Shown: positions 1-7,902 of the stretch, one piece after another | Position numbering within the stretch: position 1 is the first letter of the stretch | How the letters are laid out: every line of letters starts with the position of its first letter | Source: Streptomyces bicolor | Lineage (GTDB): Bacteria > Actinomycetota > Actinomycetes > Streptomycetales > Streptomycetaceae | Direction: 5' to 3' | DNA: 30,324 bases | NCBI RefSeq assembly: GCF_000719285.1 | Contig: NZ_JOFS01000057.1 | Span: 1 to 30,324, forward strand | Position numbers and translations under genes: made by a program | Notes under the pieces: generated by a model | Told to the model about the DNA's origin: nothing | The model's input: only the letters and a program-made list of their open reading frames with translations | Database searches by the model: none

Positions 1-42
1 CGCCTCACAGCCGAATCCACCCCGAGCTGGCGCGGCACCTAG
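1..42 (+). CDS. Possible 3' tail of an upstream gene (partial)
   Basis: Frame 1 is open from the window edge to a TAG at 40-42 and reads RLTAESTPSWRGT. Eleven of its 13 codons end in G or C, as in a real Streptomyces coding tail. Only 13 codons are visible, so family and function cannot be named. Frame 2 is also open to a slightly later stop, which weakens the call. Confidence 0.25.
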   Translation, partial: RLTAESTPSWRGT

Positions 43-88
43 AACCTCAACGAATTAGGGCATCCAGGGACTAAACAACGGAACGAAA

Positions 89-103
89 CGCCCTCTGAGG
101 GCG
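89..103. terminator. Short hairpin/palindrome in the upstream gap
   Basis: CGCCCTC, one T, then GAGGGCG forms a perfect 15-base palindrome. As RNA it would be a six-pair stem with a CTG loop. It lies between the possible gene tail at the window edge and the LacI gene, so it may end upstream transcription. No T-tract follows, and a protein-binding role is equally possible. The rest of 43-250 shows no gene. Confidence 0.3.
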
Positions 104-250
104 CGCACCACCCAACCGGCCCGCTCGGGCGTGCACGCCGGCCGGCAGGCCTGCGCTCGGCCCCGTCCAGGGAGGCTCTTGCTTGCCACCCCGCACACCC
201 CGGCCGTGCCCGTCGGCACTCGGCGGGCACAGTCCCCCGGAGAAGCCATG

Positions 251-266
251 GGATACGGTTTCCGTG
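251..266. promoter_or_regulatory. Candidate LacI-family operator upstream of the first repressor
   Basis: The stretch holds ATACGGTTTCCGTGA, with ACGG and CCGT arms around TTT. Its core CGGTTTCC (256-263) recurs exactly at 1458-1465, in front of the sugar transporter operon, and with one change at 6703-6710 in front of the second repressor. It sits about 35 bases before the GTG start at 298, where a bound repressor would block its own transcription. Operator function is inferred from position and recurrence. Confidence 0.4.
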
Positions 267-297
267 AGGCAGGCGCGACGGTGAAGGAGCCGCAAGG

Positions 298-1386
298 GTG
301 AGTCAGCGCAAGGCGTCCGGCGACGCCGGTCGGGCCACCATCCGGGACGTGGCGGAGCGCGCGGGCGTCTCGGTCGCCAGCGTGTCGCGCGTCCTGTCCG
401 GCAACTACCCGGTCTCGGAGGACCTGCGCCGCCGGGTGATGAAGGTCGTCCGGGACCTGGACTACGTCACCAACGCCCACGCCCGCTCCCTGGCCGGCGG
501 TGGTACGCCCACCGTGGCCATCCTCATCAACAACATCACCGGCGCCGCGTTCGCCCATGTGGCCAGGGGCGTGGAGGGTGCCGCCACCCTGCGCGGCTGG
601 CTCTCACTGGTGGGGACCACCGGTGACGATCCCGAGCGGGAGCTCGCCCTGGTCAACCTCATGCGCCAGCAGGGCGTCGCGGCCGTGGTGCTGCTGGGCG
701 GCGCCTACGACTACGACGAGTACCAGCTGCGCATGGCCCGGTTCGCCCGTTCCCTGGATGCCGCCGGGTCCCATCTGGTGCTGGTGGGCAGACCTCCGCT
801 GGAGGGCGACGTGCCGGCGACGACGGTGGACTACGACAACGAGGGCGGCGCCTACGCCATGGCCAGCCACCTGCTGTCGGCCGGCCACCGGCGGGTCCTT
901 GTGCTGCCGGGGCACTCCGAACTCACCACCGCCCAGGGGCGCTTGAGAGGCGCGCAACGTGCCTTCGAGGCGTACGGCGTGCCCCTCGAAACGGGGCTCG
1001 TGCGGCACGGCCCGTACGACTACGAGCACGGGTACGAGGCCGTCGAGGCGGCCTTGGCGGAGACCCCCGACTTCACGGCGGTGCTCGCCGGCACGGACGT
1101 CGTCGCCGCGGGCGCCATGCAGGCCCTGCGCGCGGCGGGGCTGCGGGTGCCCGAGGACGTGTCGATCGTCGGCTACGACGACATCCCGCTCGCCTCCCAG
1201 CTCACGCCCCAACTCACCACCGTGCACGTGCCGTACGAGGAGATGGGCCGGGTCGCGCTGCGCGCCGTGGCCGACCGGCGGGAGGGCGGCGGGGGGCGCC
1301 GCAGGGGCAGCGACGGCGACCATCTGGTGCTGGGCACCCATGTCGTCGTACGCAACTCCGTACGGCCGCCTCGACTGCGGGACTGA
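298..1386 (+). CDS. LacI family transcriptional repressor
   Basis: This is a 362-residue, cytoplasmic LacI/GalR-type regulator. Residues about 14-60 form the helix-turn-helix (TIRDVAERAGVSVASVSRVL) followed by a hinge with the usual YVTNAHARSLAGG pattern. Residues about 70-350 form the periplasmic-binding-protein-like sugar sensor, including the conserved late segment SIVGYDDIPLASQLTPQLTT. The GTG start is chosen because GAAGGAG lies about nine bases upstream and the protein then begins just before the DNA-binding domain. It stands alone, co-directional with the sugar importer 420 bases downstream, so it probably represses that operon. The ligand cannot be read from sequence; a xylo- or arabino-oligosaccharide is suggested only by the nearby GH43 gene. 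Confidence 0.93.
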   Translation: MSQRKASGDAGRATIRDVAERAGVSVASVSRVLSGNYPVSEDLRRRVMKVVRDLDYVTNAHARSLAGGGTPTVAILINNITGAAFAHVARGVEGAATLRGWLSLVGTTGDDPERELALVNLMRQQGVAAVVLLGGAYDYDEYQLRMARFARSLDAAGSHLVLVGRPPLEGDVPATTVDYDNEGGAYAMASHLLSAGHRRVLVLPGHSELTTAQGRLRGAQRAFEAYGVPLETGLVRHGPYDYEHGYEAVEAALAETPDFTAVLAGTDVVAAGAMQALRAAGLRVPEDVSIVGYDDIPLASQLTPQLTTVHVPYEEMGRVALRAVADRREGGGGRRRGSDGDHLVLGTHVVVRNSVRPPRLRD

Positions 1387-1442
1387 GCCGCGGAACCGTG
1401 CGCGGGCTGTGCCTGGTCGAGAGACGTTGAGATGCGTCCGGG

Positions 1443-1480
1443 CGTGCGTTACGTAATCGGTTTCCCTAAGATTATCCTCT
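1443..1480 (+). promoter_or_regulatory. Candidate promoter and operator of the sugar importer operon
   Basis: In an otherwise GC-rich gap there is an AT-rich patch with the palindrome TTACGTAA (1449-1456), the shared motif CGGTTTCC (1458-1465) and a -10-like TATCCT (1473-1478). TTACGT could serve as a poor -35 at 18-base spacing. The shared motif would then lie inside the promoter, suiting LacI-type repression. The leader to the first gene would be about 325 bases. I see no coding region in 1387-1808. Confidence 0.4.
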
Positions 1481-1770
1481 TCACGCGGAGCCGGTGAACG
1501 CATCGCCGCCGGCCTGCCCCGCTGTCCGTCGAGCACCCGTGACCTGCGAGTTCGCCCGTCCAGCGGCCATCCACCCGCACACCCTCGCCGATAACTCCGA
1601 CGACCATCCGCCGTAACAAATCGCCGCGCACCTCTTGCTATGGGTGGAGACGTCGTCCTACCGTCCCTGCAACCGCTTACTACAGCTTCTGCTTGGCCGA
1701 CCCCCCGCAACCGCGAGCCGACGTTTTCCGGCCGCCGTTCCTGGCCGGCACCACCGAGCCGCCGTCCTCT

Positions 1771-1783
1771 CGTTCTGAGAACG
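1771..1783. promoter_or_regulatory. Palindrome CGTTCT-G-AGAACG before the binding-protein gene
   Basis: A perfect 13-base palindrome lies 25 bases before the ATG at 1809. It could be a second operator or a small mRNA hairpin near the ribosome site GAAGGA (1793-1798). Its core TTCTGAGAA is not shared with the CGGTTTCC sites. Confidence 0.3.
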
Positions 1784-1808
1784 CCCAATTCCGAAGGATC
1801 ACGGTCAG

Positions 1809-3152
1809 ATGAACTTCACCAGCCCCCGGAGAAGGTTCGCCTCCGCCGCCGTCGCGGGAATCGCCCTGACAGGTCTGCTCGCCGCATGCGGCGGGAACGA
1901 CTCCTCGGACTCCGACTCCGGGTCCAAGGCCTCCGGCCCGGTCACCCTGGACTTCTGGGGGTGGGCCAACGGGCAGGAGGCCGTCGTCAAGGCGTTCAAC
2001 GCCTCGCACAAGGACGTCCAGCTCAAGTACACGAAGGTCACCGACCAGCTGACCATGCAGAAGCAGCTGACCAACGCGGTCAAGGCGGGGAACGCGCCCT
2101 GTCTGCTGCAGAACACCGGTGAGTACGTGACCAGTTGGGTCTCTCAGGGTGCGCTCGCCGACATCACCCAGTACGTCGAGTCGAGCAAGGACAAGTTCAA
2201 CGCCGGCTCGTGGGCGACCGGTCAGGTGCAGGGGAAGGTATACGGGGTGCCGACCGCCTCGGCGCCCGCCTTCACCATCTACCGCACCGACATCTTCGAG
2301 AAGTACGGGCTCAAGGCCCCGGCGACCTGGGACGACTTCATCGCCGCGGGCAAGGAGCTGAAGAAGCACGACATCAAGATCACCAACTACGCCGGTGAGG
2401 ACCCGAGCACCCTGGAGGTGCTGGCCATGCAGGCCGGGGCGCACTGGTACAGCATCGACGGCGACTCCTGGGTGGTGAACTTCCAGGACGAGGGCACGCT
2501 CAGGGCCGCGAAGGTGATCCAGGAGATCATCGACAACGACCTGAACTCCAAGCTGTCGTTCGCCGACTACGCGGCCGTGCAGCGCAACTACGACGAGGGC
2601 GGCACCGCGACCCGGCAGATCTCCACCTGGCAGATGTCCGGCATGGTGCAGAACTTCACCAAGTCCTTCGGCGACTGGGCGCTGTCCCCCTGGCCGACCT
2701 TCAAGGGCGAGGCGGCCAAGACGCCCGCCGGTACCAACCAGAGCGGCAACCTGACGCTCGTCACCGAGGGCTGCGAGTACAAGGAGCAGGCCGCCGAGGC
2801 GGCGCTGTGGATGTCGACCGACAGCGGCGCGGTCAAGACCATGGCGAGCCCGGAGACCGGCAGCGGGGTGATGCCCGCGCTGGCCGACAGTGACTCGTAT
2901 GTCTCCGAGGCGATCTCCGAGAAGCTGCTCGGGAAGAACTACGAGCCCGCGAAGAAGGTCGTCACCGACAGCCTGGGCACCATCACCACCGACTGGACCT
3001 TCGGGCCCAACTGGACCGCGATGTTCACCGAGATGCAGGACGAGTGGGCCAAGGTCGTCAGCAAGGAGCAGAAGGTCACCGACCTCCTGGCGCACATGCA
3101 GGAGTGGACGGTGGGCGACCTGAAGCAGCGCGGAATCAGCGTCAAGGGCTGA
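1809..3152 (+). CDS. Extracellular sugar-binding lipoprotein of an ABC importer
   Basis: This is the solute-binding component of a carbohydrate uptake system (CUT1, family 1 extracellular binding protein), 447 residues. The first 27 residues are a lipoprotein signal: RRR, a hydrophobic run, then the lipobox LAAC with Cys27 as the lipidated residue. A serine/aspartate-rich linker follows, then LDFWGWANGQEAVVKAFNASHKD, typical of the first lobe. The QKQLTNAVKAGNAPCL and GVPTASAPAFTIYRTDIFEKYG segments also match the family. The ATG has GAAGGA ten bases upstream. Ten bases separate its stop from the first permease gene, so the three transport genes form one operon. The substrate is not determinable; the linked GH43 enzyme suggests xylo- or arabino-oligosaccharides. 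Confidence 0.93.
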   Translation: MNFTSPRRRFASAAVAGIALTGLLAACGGNDSSDSDSGSKASGPVTLDFWGWANGQEAVVKAFNASHKDVQLKYTKVTDQLTMQKQLTNAVKAGNAPCLLQNTGEYVTSWVSQGALADITQYVESSKDKFNAGSWATGQVQGKVYGVPTASAPAFTIYRTDIFEKYGLKAPATWDDFIAAGKELKKHDIKITNYAGEDPSTLEVLAMQAGAHWYSIDGDSWVVNFQDEGTLRAAKVIQEIIDNDLNSKLSFADYAAVQRNYDEGGTATRQISTWQMSGMVQNFTKSFGDWALSPWPTFKGEAAKTPAGTNQSGNLTLVTEGCEYKEQAAEAALWMSTDSGAVKTMASPETGSGVMPALADSDSYVSEAISEKLLGKNYEPAKKVVTDSLGTITTDWTFGPNWTAMFTEMQDEWAKVVSKEQKVTDLLAHMQEWTVGDLKQRGISVKG

Positions 3153-3162
3153 GGCGGACTCG

Positions 3163-4047
3163 ATGATTCGCTCCCAGCGCTGGAAGGGTGCCGCGTTCAC
3201 GGTGCCCTTCCAGCTCGGCTTCGTCTTCCTTTATCTGCTCCCGATCGGCTACGCGGTCTATCAGTCGCTGTTTCTGCAGAAGCAGTCCGGGCTGGGGCTG
3301 GGTGGCGCGACCACGGAGTTCGTGGGCCTTGAGAACTACCAGAACGGGCTCACCGACTCGGCGTTCATGACCTCGATCCTGCGGGTCGTTCTCTTCGCCT
3401 GTGTGCAGATCCCGTTCATGCTGCTCGTCAGCCTGATCCTGGCGCTGTTCCTGGACGCGGTCAGCGCCAAGGTGGCCGGGCGGTTCCGGATCCTGCTGCT
3501 CGTGCCGTACATGATCCCGGGCGTCGTCGCCGCCATCGTGTGGATCAACCTGTACAGCCCGGCGGTGGGGCCGCTGACCCCGCTCGGTGACGTGTTCGGG
3601 TTCGACTGGAACTTCTTCGCGCCGTCCATGGTGTGGCCGGCCATCGGCAACCTGCTGACCTGGCACGGCATCGGCTACAACATGGTGATCATCTACGCCG
3701 CCCTCCAGGGCGTGCCCCGCGAGCTGTTCGAGGCCGCTCGGCTCGACGGCGCCTCCGAGCTGCGGATCGCGCTCAGCATCAAGATCCCGTTCGTGCGGGG
3801 GGCGCTCGTCCTTACGGCGCTGCTGTCGATCATCCAGATGCTCCAGATCTTCAACGAGCCCGCGCTGTTCCGGAACGTGACCCCGGAGACGGTCAGCGAC
3901 AGCTTCACCCCGATCATGATCATCTACAACCAGGCGTTCAACGCCGCCAACTACCACTACGCCGCGGCCCTCTCGGTGCTGCTCGCCCTGATCCTCGGTG
4001 CGGCGTCCTTCCTCTTCTACCGGCTGACCTCGAGGGAGGCGGACTGA
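3163..4047 (+). CDS. Sugar ABC transporter permease (MalF type)
   Basis: A 294-residue integral membrane protein with about six hydrophobic segments, beginning with the helix GFVFLYLLPIGYAVYQSLFL. The cytoplasmic EAA loop is clear late in the protein (ELFEAARLDGASELRIALSIKIPF region); this is where the ATPase docks. It pairs with the next permease as a heterodimer in the cytoplasmic membrane. Its stop overlaps the next start in the form TGATG at 4045-4049, indicating translational coupling. No ATPase gene is nearby; in streptomycetes several CUT1 importers share the ATPase MsiK, which is the likely partner here by inference. Confidence 0.93.
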   Translation: MIRSQRWKGAAFTVPFQLGFVFLYLLPIGYAVYQSLFLQKQSGLGLGGATTEFVGLENYQNGLTDSAFMTSILRVVLFACVQIPFMLLVSLILALFLDAVSAKVAGRFRILLLVPYMIPGVVAAIVWINLYSPAVGPLTPLGDVFGFDWNFFAPSMVWPAIGNLLTWHGIGYNMVIIYAALQGVPRELFEAARLDGASELRIALSIKIPFVRGALVLTALLSIIQMLQIFNEPALFRNVTPETVSDSFTPIMIIYNQAFNAANYHYAAALSVLLALILGAASFLFYRLTSREAD

Positions 4048-4985
4048 TGGCGCTGACGGCCCATCGCAAGGAGAACGGCACACAGAGCGCTGTCGCCCCG
4101 CCCGGCCGGGGCGGCGTCCGCCGGCGCACCCGCCCCGACCCGGCCGCTCGCTCCCGCGGCGGGCAGCGTTTCCTGCTGCTCGGTCTCGTCATGGCCAGTG
4201 TCTACAGCCTCTTCCCGGTGTACTGGCTGATCATCGCCGCGACCAAGGACCGGGTGGGCCTGTACCAGAGCAACGGGCTGTGGTTCTCGGGCTGGCATCT
4301 GTGGGACAACCTGCAGCAGGTCTTCACCTACGAGGACGGCATCTTCCTGCGCTGGACCGCCAACTCGTTCCTGTACGCGGGTGTCGGCTCGCTCGGCGGC
4401 ACGCTGATCGCCCTCGCCACGGGCTACGGTCTCGCGCGCTTCGACTTCCCCGGACGGGGTGTGGTGTTCGCAGCGGCGGTGGGGGGCCTGCTGATCCCGA
4501 TCGCGTTGCTCACCCTGCCGCTGTATCTGCTGTTCTCGGCGATCGGCATGGTGGACACCCCTTGGGCGATGCTGATCCCGTGTCTGATCAACCCGTTCAG
4601 CGTCTATCTGGCCAAGGTGTACACCGAGGCCACGATCCCGTTCGAGCTCTTGGAGGCGGCGCGCATCGACGGCGCCGGTGAACTGCGGATCTTCTTCAGC
4701 ATCGTGCTGCGGATGATGACGACGGGCGGTGCGACGGTCTTCCTGCTCGCCTTCGTCAACACCTGGAACGCCTTCTTCCTGCCGCTGACCGTGCTGCGCG
4801 GCGAGGAGAACTGGACGCTCAATCTCGGTCTGTACAACTGGTCCGGCAAACGCCTGGAGTCGGGCATCGACGTGACCAGTCTCGTCCTGACGGGTGCGCT
4901 GCTGTCCATCATCCCGATGGCGATCATGATGGTCGCGATGCGGCGCTACTGGCGCAGCGGCGTGACCTTGGGTGCCCTGAAGTGA
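4047..4985 (+). CDS. Sugar ABC transporter permease (MalG type)
   Basis: A 312-residue permease. The first 40 residues are a basic, proline- and arginine-rich cytoplasmic tail, followed by about six membrane segments starting at FLLLGLVMASVYSLFPVYWL. The EAA motif ELLEAARIDGAGELR is present. Start ATG 4047 overlaps the stop of the previous permease by one base, and longer in-frame starts would run back through that gene, so they are rejected. It completes the translocation pore with the MalF-type partner. The GH43 gene begins 22 bases after its stop, tying hydrolysis to uptake. Confidence 0.93.
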   Translation: MALTAHRKENGTQSAVAPPGRGGVRRRTRPDPAARSRGGQRFLLLGLVMASVYSLFPVYWLIIAATKDRVGLYQSNGLWFSGWHLWDNLQQVFTYEDGIFLRWTANSFLYAGVGSLGGTLIALATGYGLARFDFPGRGVVFAAAVGGLLIPIALLTLPLYLLFSAIGMVDTPWAMLIPCLINPFSVYLAKVYTEATIPFELLEAARIDGAGELRIFFSIVLRMMTTGGATVFLLAFVNTWNAFFLPLTVLRGEENWTLNLGLYNWSGKRLESGIDVTSLVLTGALLSIIPMAIMMVAMRRYWRSGVTLGALK

Positions 4986-5007
4986 CCGTAGCCCCGGGAG
5001 CGTTCGA

Positions 5008-6597
5008 GTGACCCTGCTGCACAACCCCGTCATCCGCGGTTTCGCCCCGGACCCCTCCCTGGTCCGGGTCGGCGACTGGTACTACGTGGCGACCAGCTCC
5101 TTCGAGTGGTTCCCGACGATCCCGGTCCACCGTTCCCGGGACCTGGCCCACTGGGAGTACGCGGGCCATGTCCAGGGCGCGGTCCCGGGCGACTCGCTGG
5201 CCGGTGTCCCCGACTCGGGCGGCATCTGGGCGCCGTCGCTGAGCTGGGACGGGGAGCGGTTCTGGGTGGTGTACTCGATCGTGCGCTCGGTCGGGACGCC
5301 GTACTTCGACCTGGACACGTATGTCTCCACGGCCACGGAGGTCGACGGCGAGTGGAGCGCCCCGCGCCGTATCGCCGGTCACGGCTTCGACCCGGCGCTC
5401 TTCCATCACGAGGGCCGGCTGTGGCTGCTCAACATGCAGAGCGACCACCGGCCGGGCGGGCAACGGTTCGCTGGGATCGTGCTCACCGAGCTGGACCGCG
5501 AGACGCTGGCCTCCATCGGTGACACGCACTTGCTCCTCCAGCACGAACGGCTCATCGAGGGGCCGAAGTTGCTGTGCCGCGACGGCTGGTTCCACCTGGT
5601 GCTCGCGGAGGGCGGCACGGGGGTCGAGCACGGTGTGCTGGTGGCGCGCAGTCGAGCCATCACCGGGCCGTACGAGCTCGACAGCCGGCCCTTGCTGACC
5701 ACGCGCGACGATCCGTCGGTGCCGTTGCAGAAGGCCGGGCACGCGGAGCTGGTCGAGACGCCGGGCGGCGAGTGGGTGATGAGCCACCTCACGGCCCGTC
5801 CGCTCCGGACGCCGGACGGGCCACGCTGCCCCCTCGGCCGTGAGACGGCGATCCAGGCGGTGACCTGGGACGAGGCGGGCTGGCCCAGGCTGCGGCACGG
5901 GGGCTGGCATCCGGCGGTCGAGGTCGACGTGGCGACACCGTCGGCCGAGCCGGAGCCCCGGCCCGCCGATCCCGACGAGCCGTTGAGCTGGCCCTGGAGC
6001 ACCCTGCGCGGCTACGCCGACCCGAGCTGGGCCGACACCACCGGCCGCCCCGGCTGGATCAGGCTGACCGGCCGGCACGGTCCCGAGTCGCGGTGGGCGC
6101 ACAGCCTGCTCGCCCGGCGGATCACCGAGCACCGCGCGGAGGCCGAGGTCACGGTGGAGGCGAGTCCGCGCACGTTCACGCAGGCCGCCGGGCTGGTCCT
6201 CCGGTACAACTCGGAGGCGTACCTGAGCCTGGACCTCACCTGGGCGGAGCCCGCGGGCGAGGGGCAGCACGGGCAGCAGTGGCGCGGGGGCGGCCGTACG
6301 GTGCTCCGGCTCGTGGAGCGGGAGGAGTCGGGCACCCGGCTGGCCGCGGTCGTGGAGGTGGACGCGAGCGTGCCGTTGACCTTGGGCGTGACGGTCGACG
6401 ACGGGCAGGCGCGGTTCTGGTACGTCCGCCAGGGTGAGCGCACGCCGATCGGGCCGCCGCTGGACTTCACCAAGCTCTCCGACGACTACGGCTCCAAGTT
6501 GCGCTTCACCGGGGCGATGGCGGGCGTCCATGCCGTGGATCTCGTCGACGCCGCGTTCACGGCCGACTTCACGGGGTTCCGCCTCACCTGCTGGTAA
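5008..6597 (+). CDS. Glycoside hydrolase family 43 (beta-xylosidase/arabinofuranosidase type)
   Basis: A 529-residue enzyme without a signal peptide, so probably cytoplasmic, cleaving oligosaccharides after import. The five-bladed propeller covers about residues 1-320. Three acidic catalytic residues of GH43 are visible: Asp15 in FAPDPS (base), Asp128 in HGFDPA (pKa modulator) and Glu184 in IEGPK (acid). This spacing matches two-domain beta-xylosidases of the XynB3 type. Residues about 325-529 form the C-terminal beta-sandwich typical of that subgroup. GTG 5008 is preferred because GGGAG lies seven bases upstream and the protein then begins at the conserved HNPVIRGFAPDP. It follows the permeases by 22 bases and is likely co-transcribed. 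Xylosidase versus arabinofuranosidase activity cannot be settled by eye. Confidence 0.92.
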   Translation: MTLLHNPVIRGFAPDPSLVRVGDWYYVATSSFEWFPTIPVHRSRDLAHWEYAGHVQGAVPGDSLAGVPDSGGIWAPSLSWDGERFWVVYSIVRSVGTPYFDLDTYVSTATEVDGEWSAPRRIAGHGFDPALFHHEGRLWLLNMQSDHRPGGQRFAGIVLTELDRETLASIGDTHLLLQHERLIEGPKLLCRDGWFHLVLAEGGTGVEHGVLVARSRAITGPYELDSRPLLTTRDDPSVPLQKAGHAELVETPGGEWVMSHLTARPLRTPDGPRCPLGRETAIQAVTWDEAGWPRLRHGGWHPAVEVDVATPSAEPEPRPADPDEPLSWPWSTLRGYADPSWADTTGRPGWIRLTGRHGPESRWAHSLLARRITEHRAEAEVTVEASPRTFTQAAGLVLRYNSEAYLSLDLTWAEPAGEGQHGQQWRGGGRTVLRLVEREESGTRLAAVVEVDASVPLTLGVTVDDGQARFWYVRQGERTPIGPPLDFTKLSDDYGSKLRFTGAMAGVHAVDLVDAAFTADFTGFRLTCW

Positions 6598-6604
6598 ATC
6601 CCCG

Positions 6605-6633
6605 GCCCTGTTCGAAGTTTCGAAAGCCAGGGC
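6605..6633. promoter_or_regulatory. TTCGAA-GT-TTCGAA palindrome inside a GCCCTG/CAGGGC stem
   Basis: TTCGAA occurs at 6611-6616 and 6619-6624, giving a 14-base inverted repeat. GCCCTG (6605-6610) and CAGGGC (6628-6633) flank it and can pair, so the whole forms a long hairpin eight bases after the GH43 stop. It may be the operon's terminator, or an operator: CGAA/TTCG inverted repeats are, from memory, bound by xylan- and xyloside-responsive regulators in streptomycetes. Both readings are inference. Confidence 0.45.
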
Positions 6634-6661
6634 ACGTGCGCACCTTGCGAACTCCGGCCTC

Positions 6662-6710
6662 TTCCGGGCTCCTTGCGGCGAACCTAGGGTAGGAAGCGCT
6701 TACTGTTTCC
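6662..6710 (+). promoter_or_regulatory. Candidate promoter and LacI operator of the second repressor
   Basis: TTCCGG (6662-6667) and TAGGGT (6685-6690) are separated by 17 bases and could be -35 and -10 boxes. The palindrome AAGCGCTT (6694-6701) within AGGAAGCGCTTACT lies where transcription would begin. A central CG flanked by AAG/CTT is the usual LacI-family operator shape, suggesting autorepression. The overlapping CTGTTTCC (6703-6710) differs by one base from the CGGTTTCC sites near the first repressor. Confidence 0.45.
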
Positions 6711-6764
6711 GCGCTGGTCGAAAACTTTTCATGGCCCTCGGGCGGGCCGGAGAGGTGGTTCCCG

Positions 6765-7817
6765 ATGGTCCGTACGGGCAGTGCGAGCATGGCGGCCGGG
6801 CCGACCCTGGCAGTCGTGGCCCGCGAGGCCGGGGTGTCCGTGCCGACCGCTTCCAAGGTGGTCAACGGCCGGGAAGACGTCGCTCCCGAGACCCGCCGCC
6901 GGGTCACCGAGGCGCTGGACCGGCTCGGCTATGTCCGCAGACCCCGCTTCGACGCGGCGAAGACGCCGGGACTGGTCGACCTCGTCGTGCACTCGCTGGA
7001 CACCTCCTGGTCGGGTGCGGTGCTGCAGGGGGTGGAGGCGGCGGCCCACGACGCGGGGCTGGAGGTCGTGGTCTCCGCCGGGCTGACCCGAACCCGGGGC
7101 GCCCGTCCGGAGCGGGGCTGGCTGGACAAGCTCATCGCGCGCGGCTCGTCCGGGGTGCTGTTCAATCTGGCCGAGCTGACGGCGTCGCAGTACGCGTGGC
7201 TGGAGCAGCACCGCATCCCGTTCGTCATGATCGACCCGGTGCTGGAGCCTCCGGCGGGCGTGGTGTCGGTGGGCGCGGCGAACTGGCACGGTGGCGTGAC
7301 GGCGACCGAGCACCTGCTGTCCCTCGGCCACGAACGCATCGCCGTCATAGCCGGGCACCAGCGCAAGATGTGCAGCAACGCCCGGGTGGCCGGCTACCGC
7401 TCCGCGCTTGCCTCGGCCGGGATACGGCACCGGCCCGAGTACGTCCGTCACGCGGGCTTCGACGAGAGCGTCGCCCACCGCCGCATGCTGGACCTCCTCG
7501 ACCTGCCGGAACCGCCGACGGCCGTCTTCGTCTGCTCGGACCGGATGGCCCTCGGCGTCTACCAGGCGCTGGCGGAAAGGGGGTTGAGTGTCCCGCACGA
7601 CATGAGCGTGGTGGGCTTCGACGACCTGCCGGAGGCCCGCTGGATCAGCCCCGCCCTCACCACGGTCCGCCAGCCGCTGTCGGAGATGGCGGCGACGGCA
7701 CTGCGGCTGCTGGTGCGGATGATGGACGGGGACCGGCCGGAGAGCACGCGGACGGAGCTGTCGACGCGATTGGTGGAGCGGAGTAGCACGGCGGGCCCCC
7801 GGGAGGGGCCGCGGTGA
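6765..7817 (+). CDS. LacI family transcriptional repressor (second)
   Basis: A 350-residue LacI/GalR regulator. The helix-turn-helix is at about residues 13-40 (TLAVVAREAGVSVPTASKVV), with the following RRRVTEALDRLGYVRR hinge helix. The sugar-sensing domain follows, ending with SVVGFDDLPEARWISPALTTVRQP. ATG 6765 has GGAGAGG upstream; ATG 6789 is a weaker alternative. It lies 167 bases behind the GH43 gene on the same strand, behind its own candidate promoter and operator. It could sense the product of the hydrolase or control another xylan-related regulon. Why one cassette has two LacI genes is not evident from sequence. Confidence 0.93.
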   Translation: MVRTGSASMAAGPTLAVVAREAGVSVPTASKVVNGREDVAPETRRRVTEALDRLGYVRRPRFDAAKTPGLVDLVVHSLDTSWSGAVLQGVEAAAHDAGLEVVVSAGLTRTRGARPERGWLDKLIARGSSGVLFNLAELTASQYAWLEQHRIPFVMIDPVLEPPAGVVSVGAANWHGGVTATEHLLSLGHERIAVIAGHQRKMCSNARVAGYRSALASAGIRHRPEYVRHAGFDESVAHRRMLDLLDLPEPPTAVFVCSDRMALGVYQALAERGLSVPHDMSVVGFDDLPEARWISPALTTVRQPLSEMAATALRLLVRMMDGDRPESTRTELSTRLVERSSTAGPREGPR

Positions 7818-7878
7818 GGAGGTGCCGTTCCATGCAGCCGGCCTGATCCGCCGGACAGGCCCTACTTTCCCGATCTTT

Positions 7879-7893
7879 GCGGCGCCTCGCCGC
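7879..7893. terminator. Small hairpin between convergent genes
   Basis: GCGGCG, CCT, CGCCGC forms a six-pair stem between the second LacI gene and the methyltransferase, which converge here. There is a CTTT just before it on the plus strand, so the minus-strand transcript would have AAAG after the stem rather than a U-tract. Terminator function is plausible by position only. Confidence 0.3.
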
Positions 7894-7902
7894 GCAGCGT
7901 GC

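Noticed and set aside
4924..6531. Long minus-strand frame opposite the GH43 gene
   Set aside because: It shadows a gene with conserved catalytic residues; composition is unnatural and no start region is supported.
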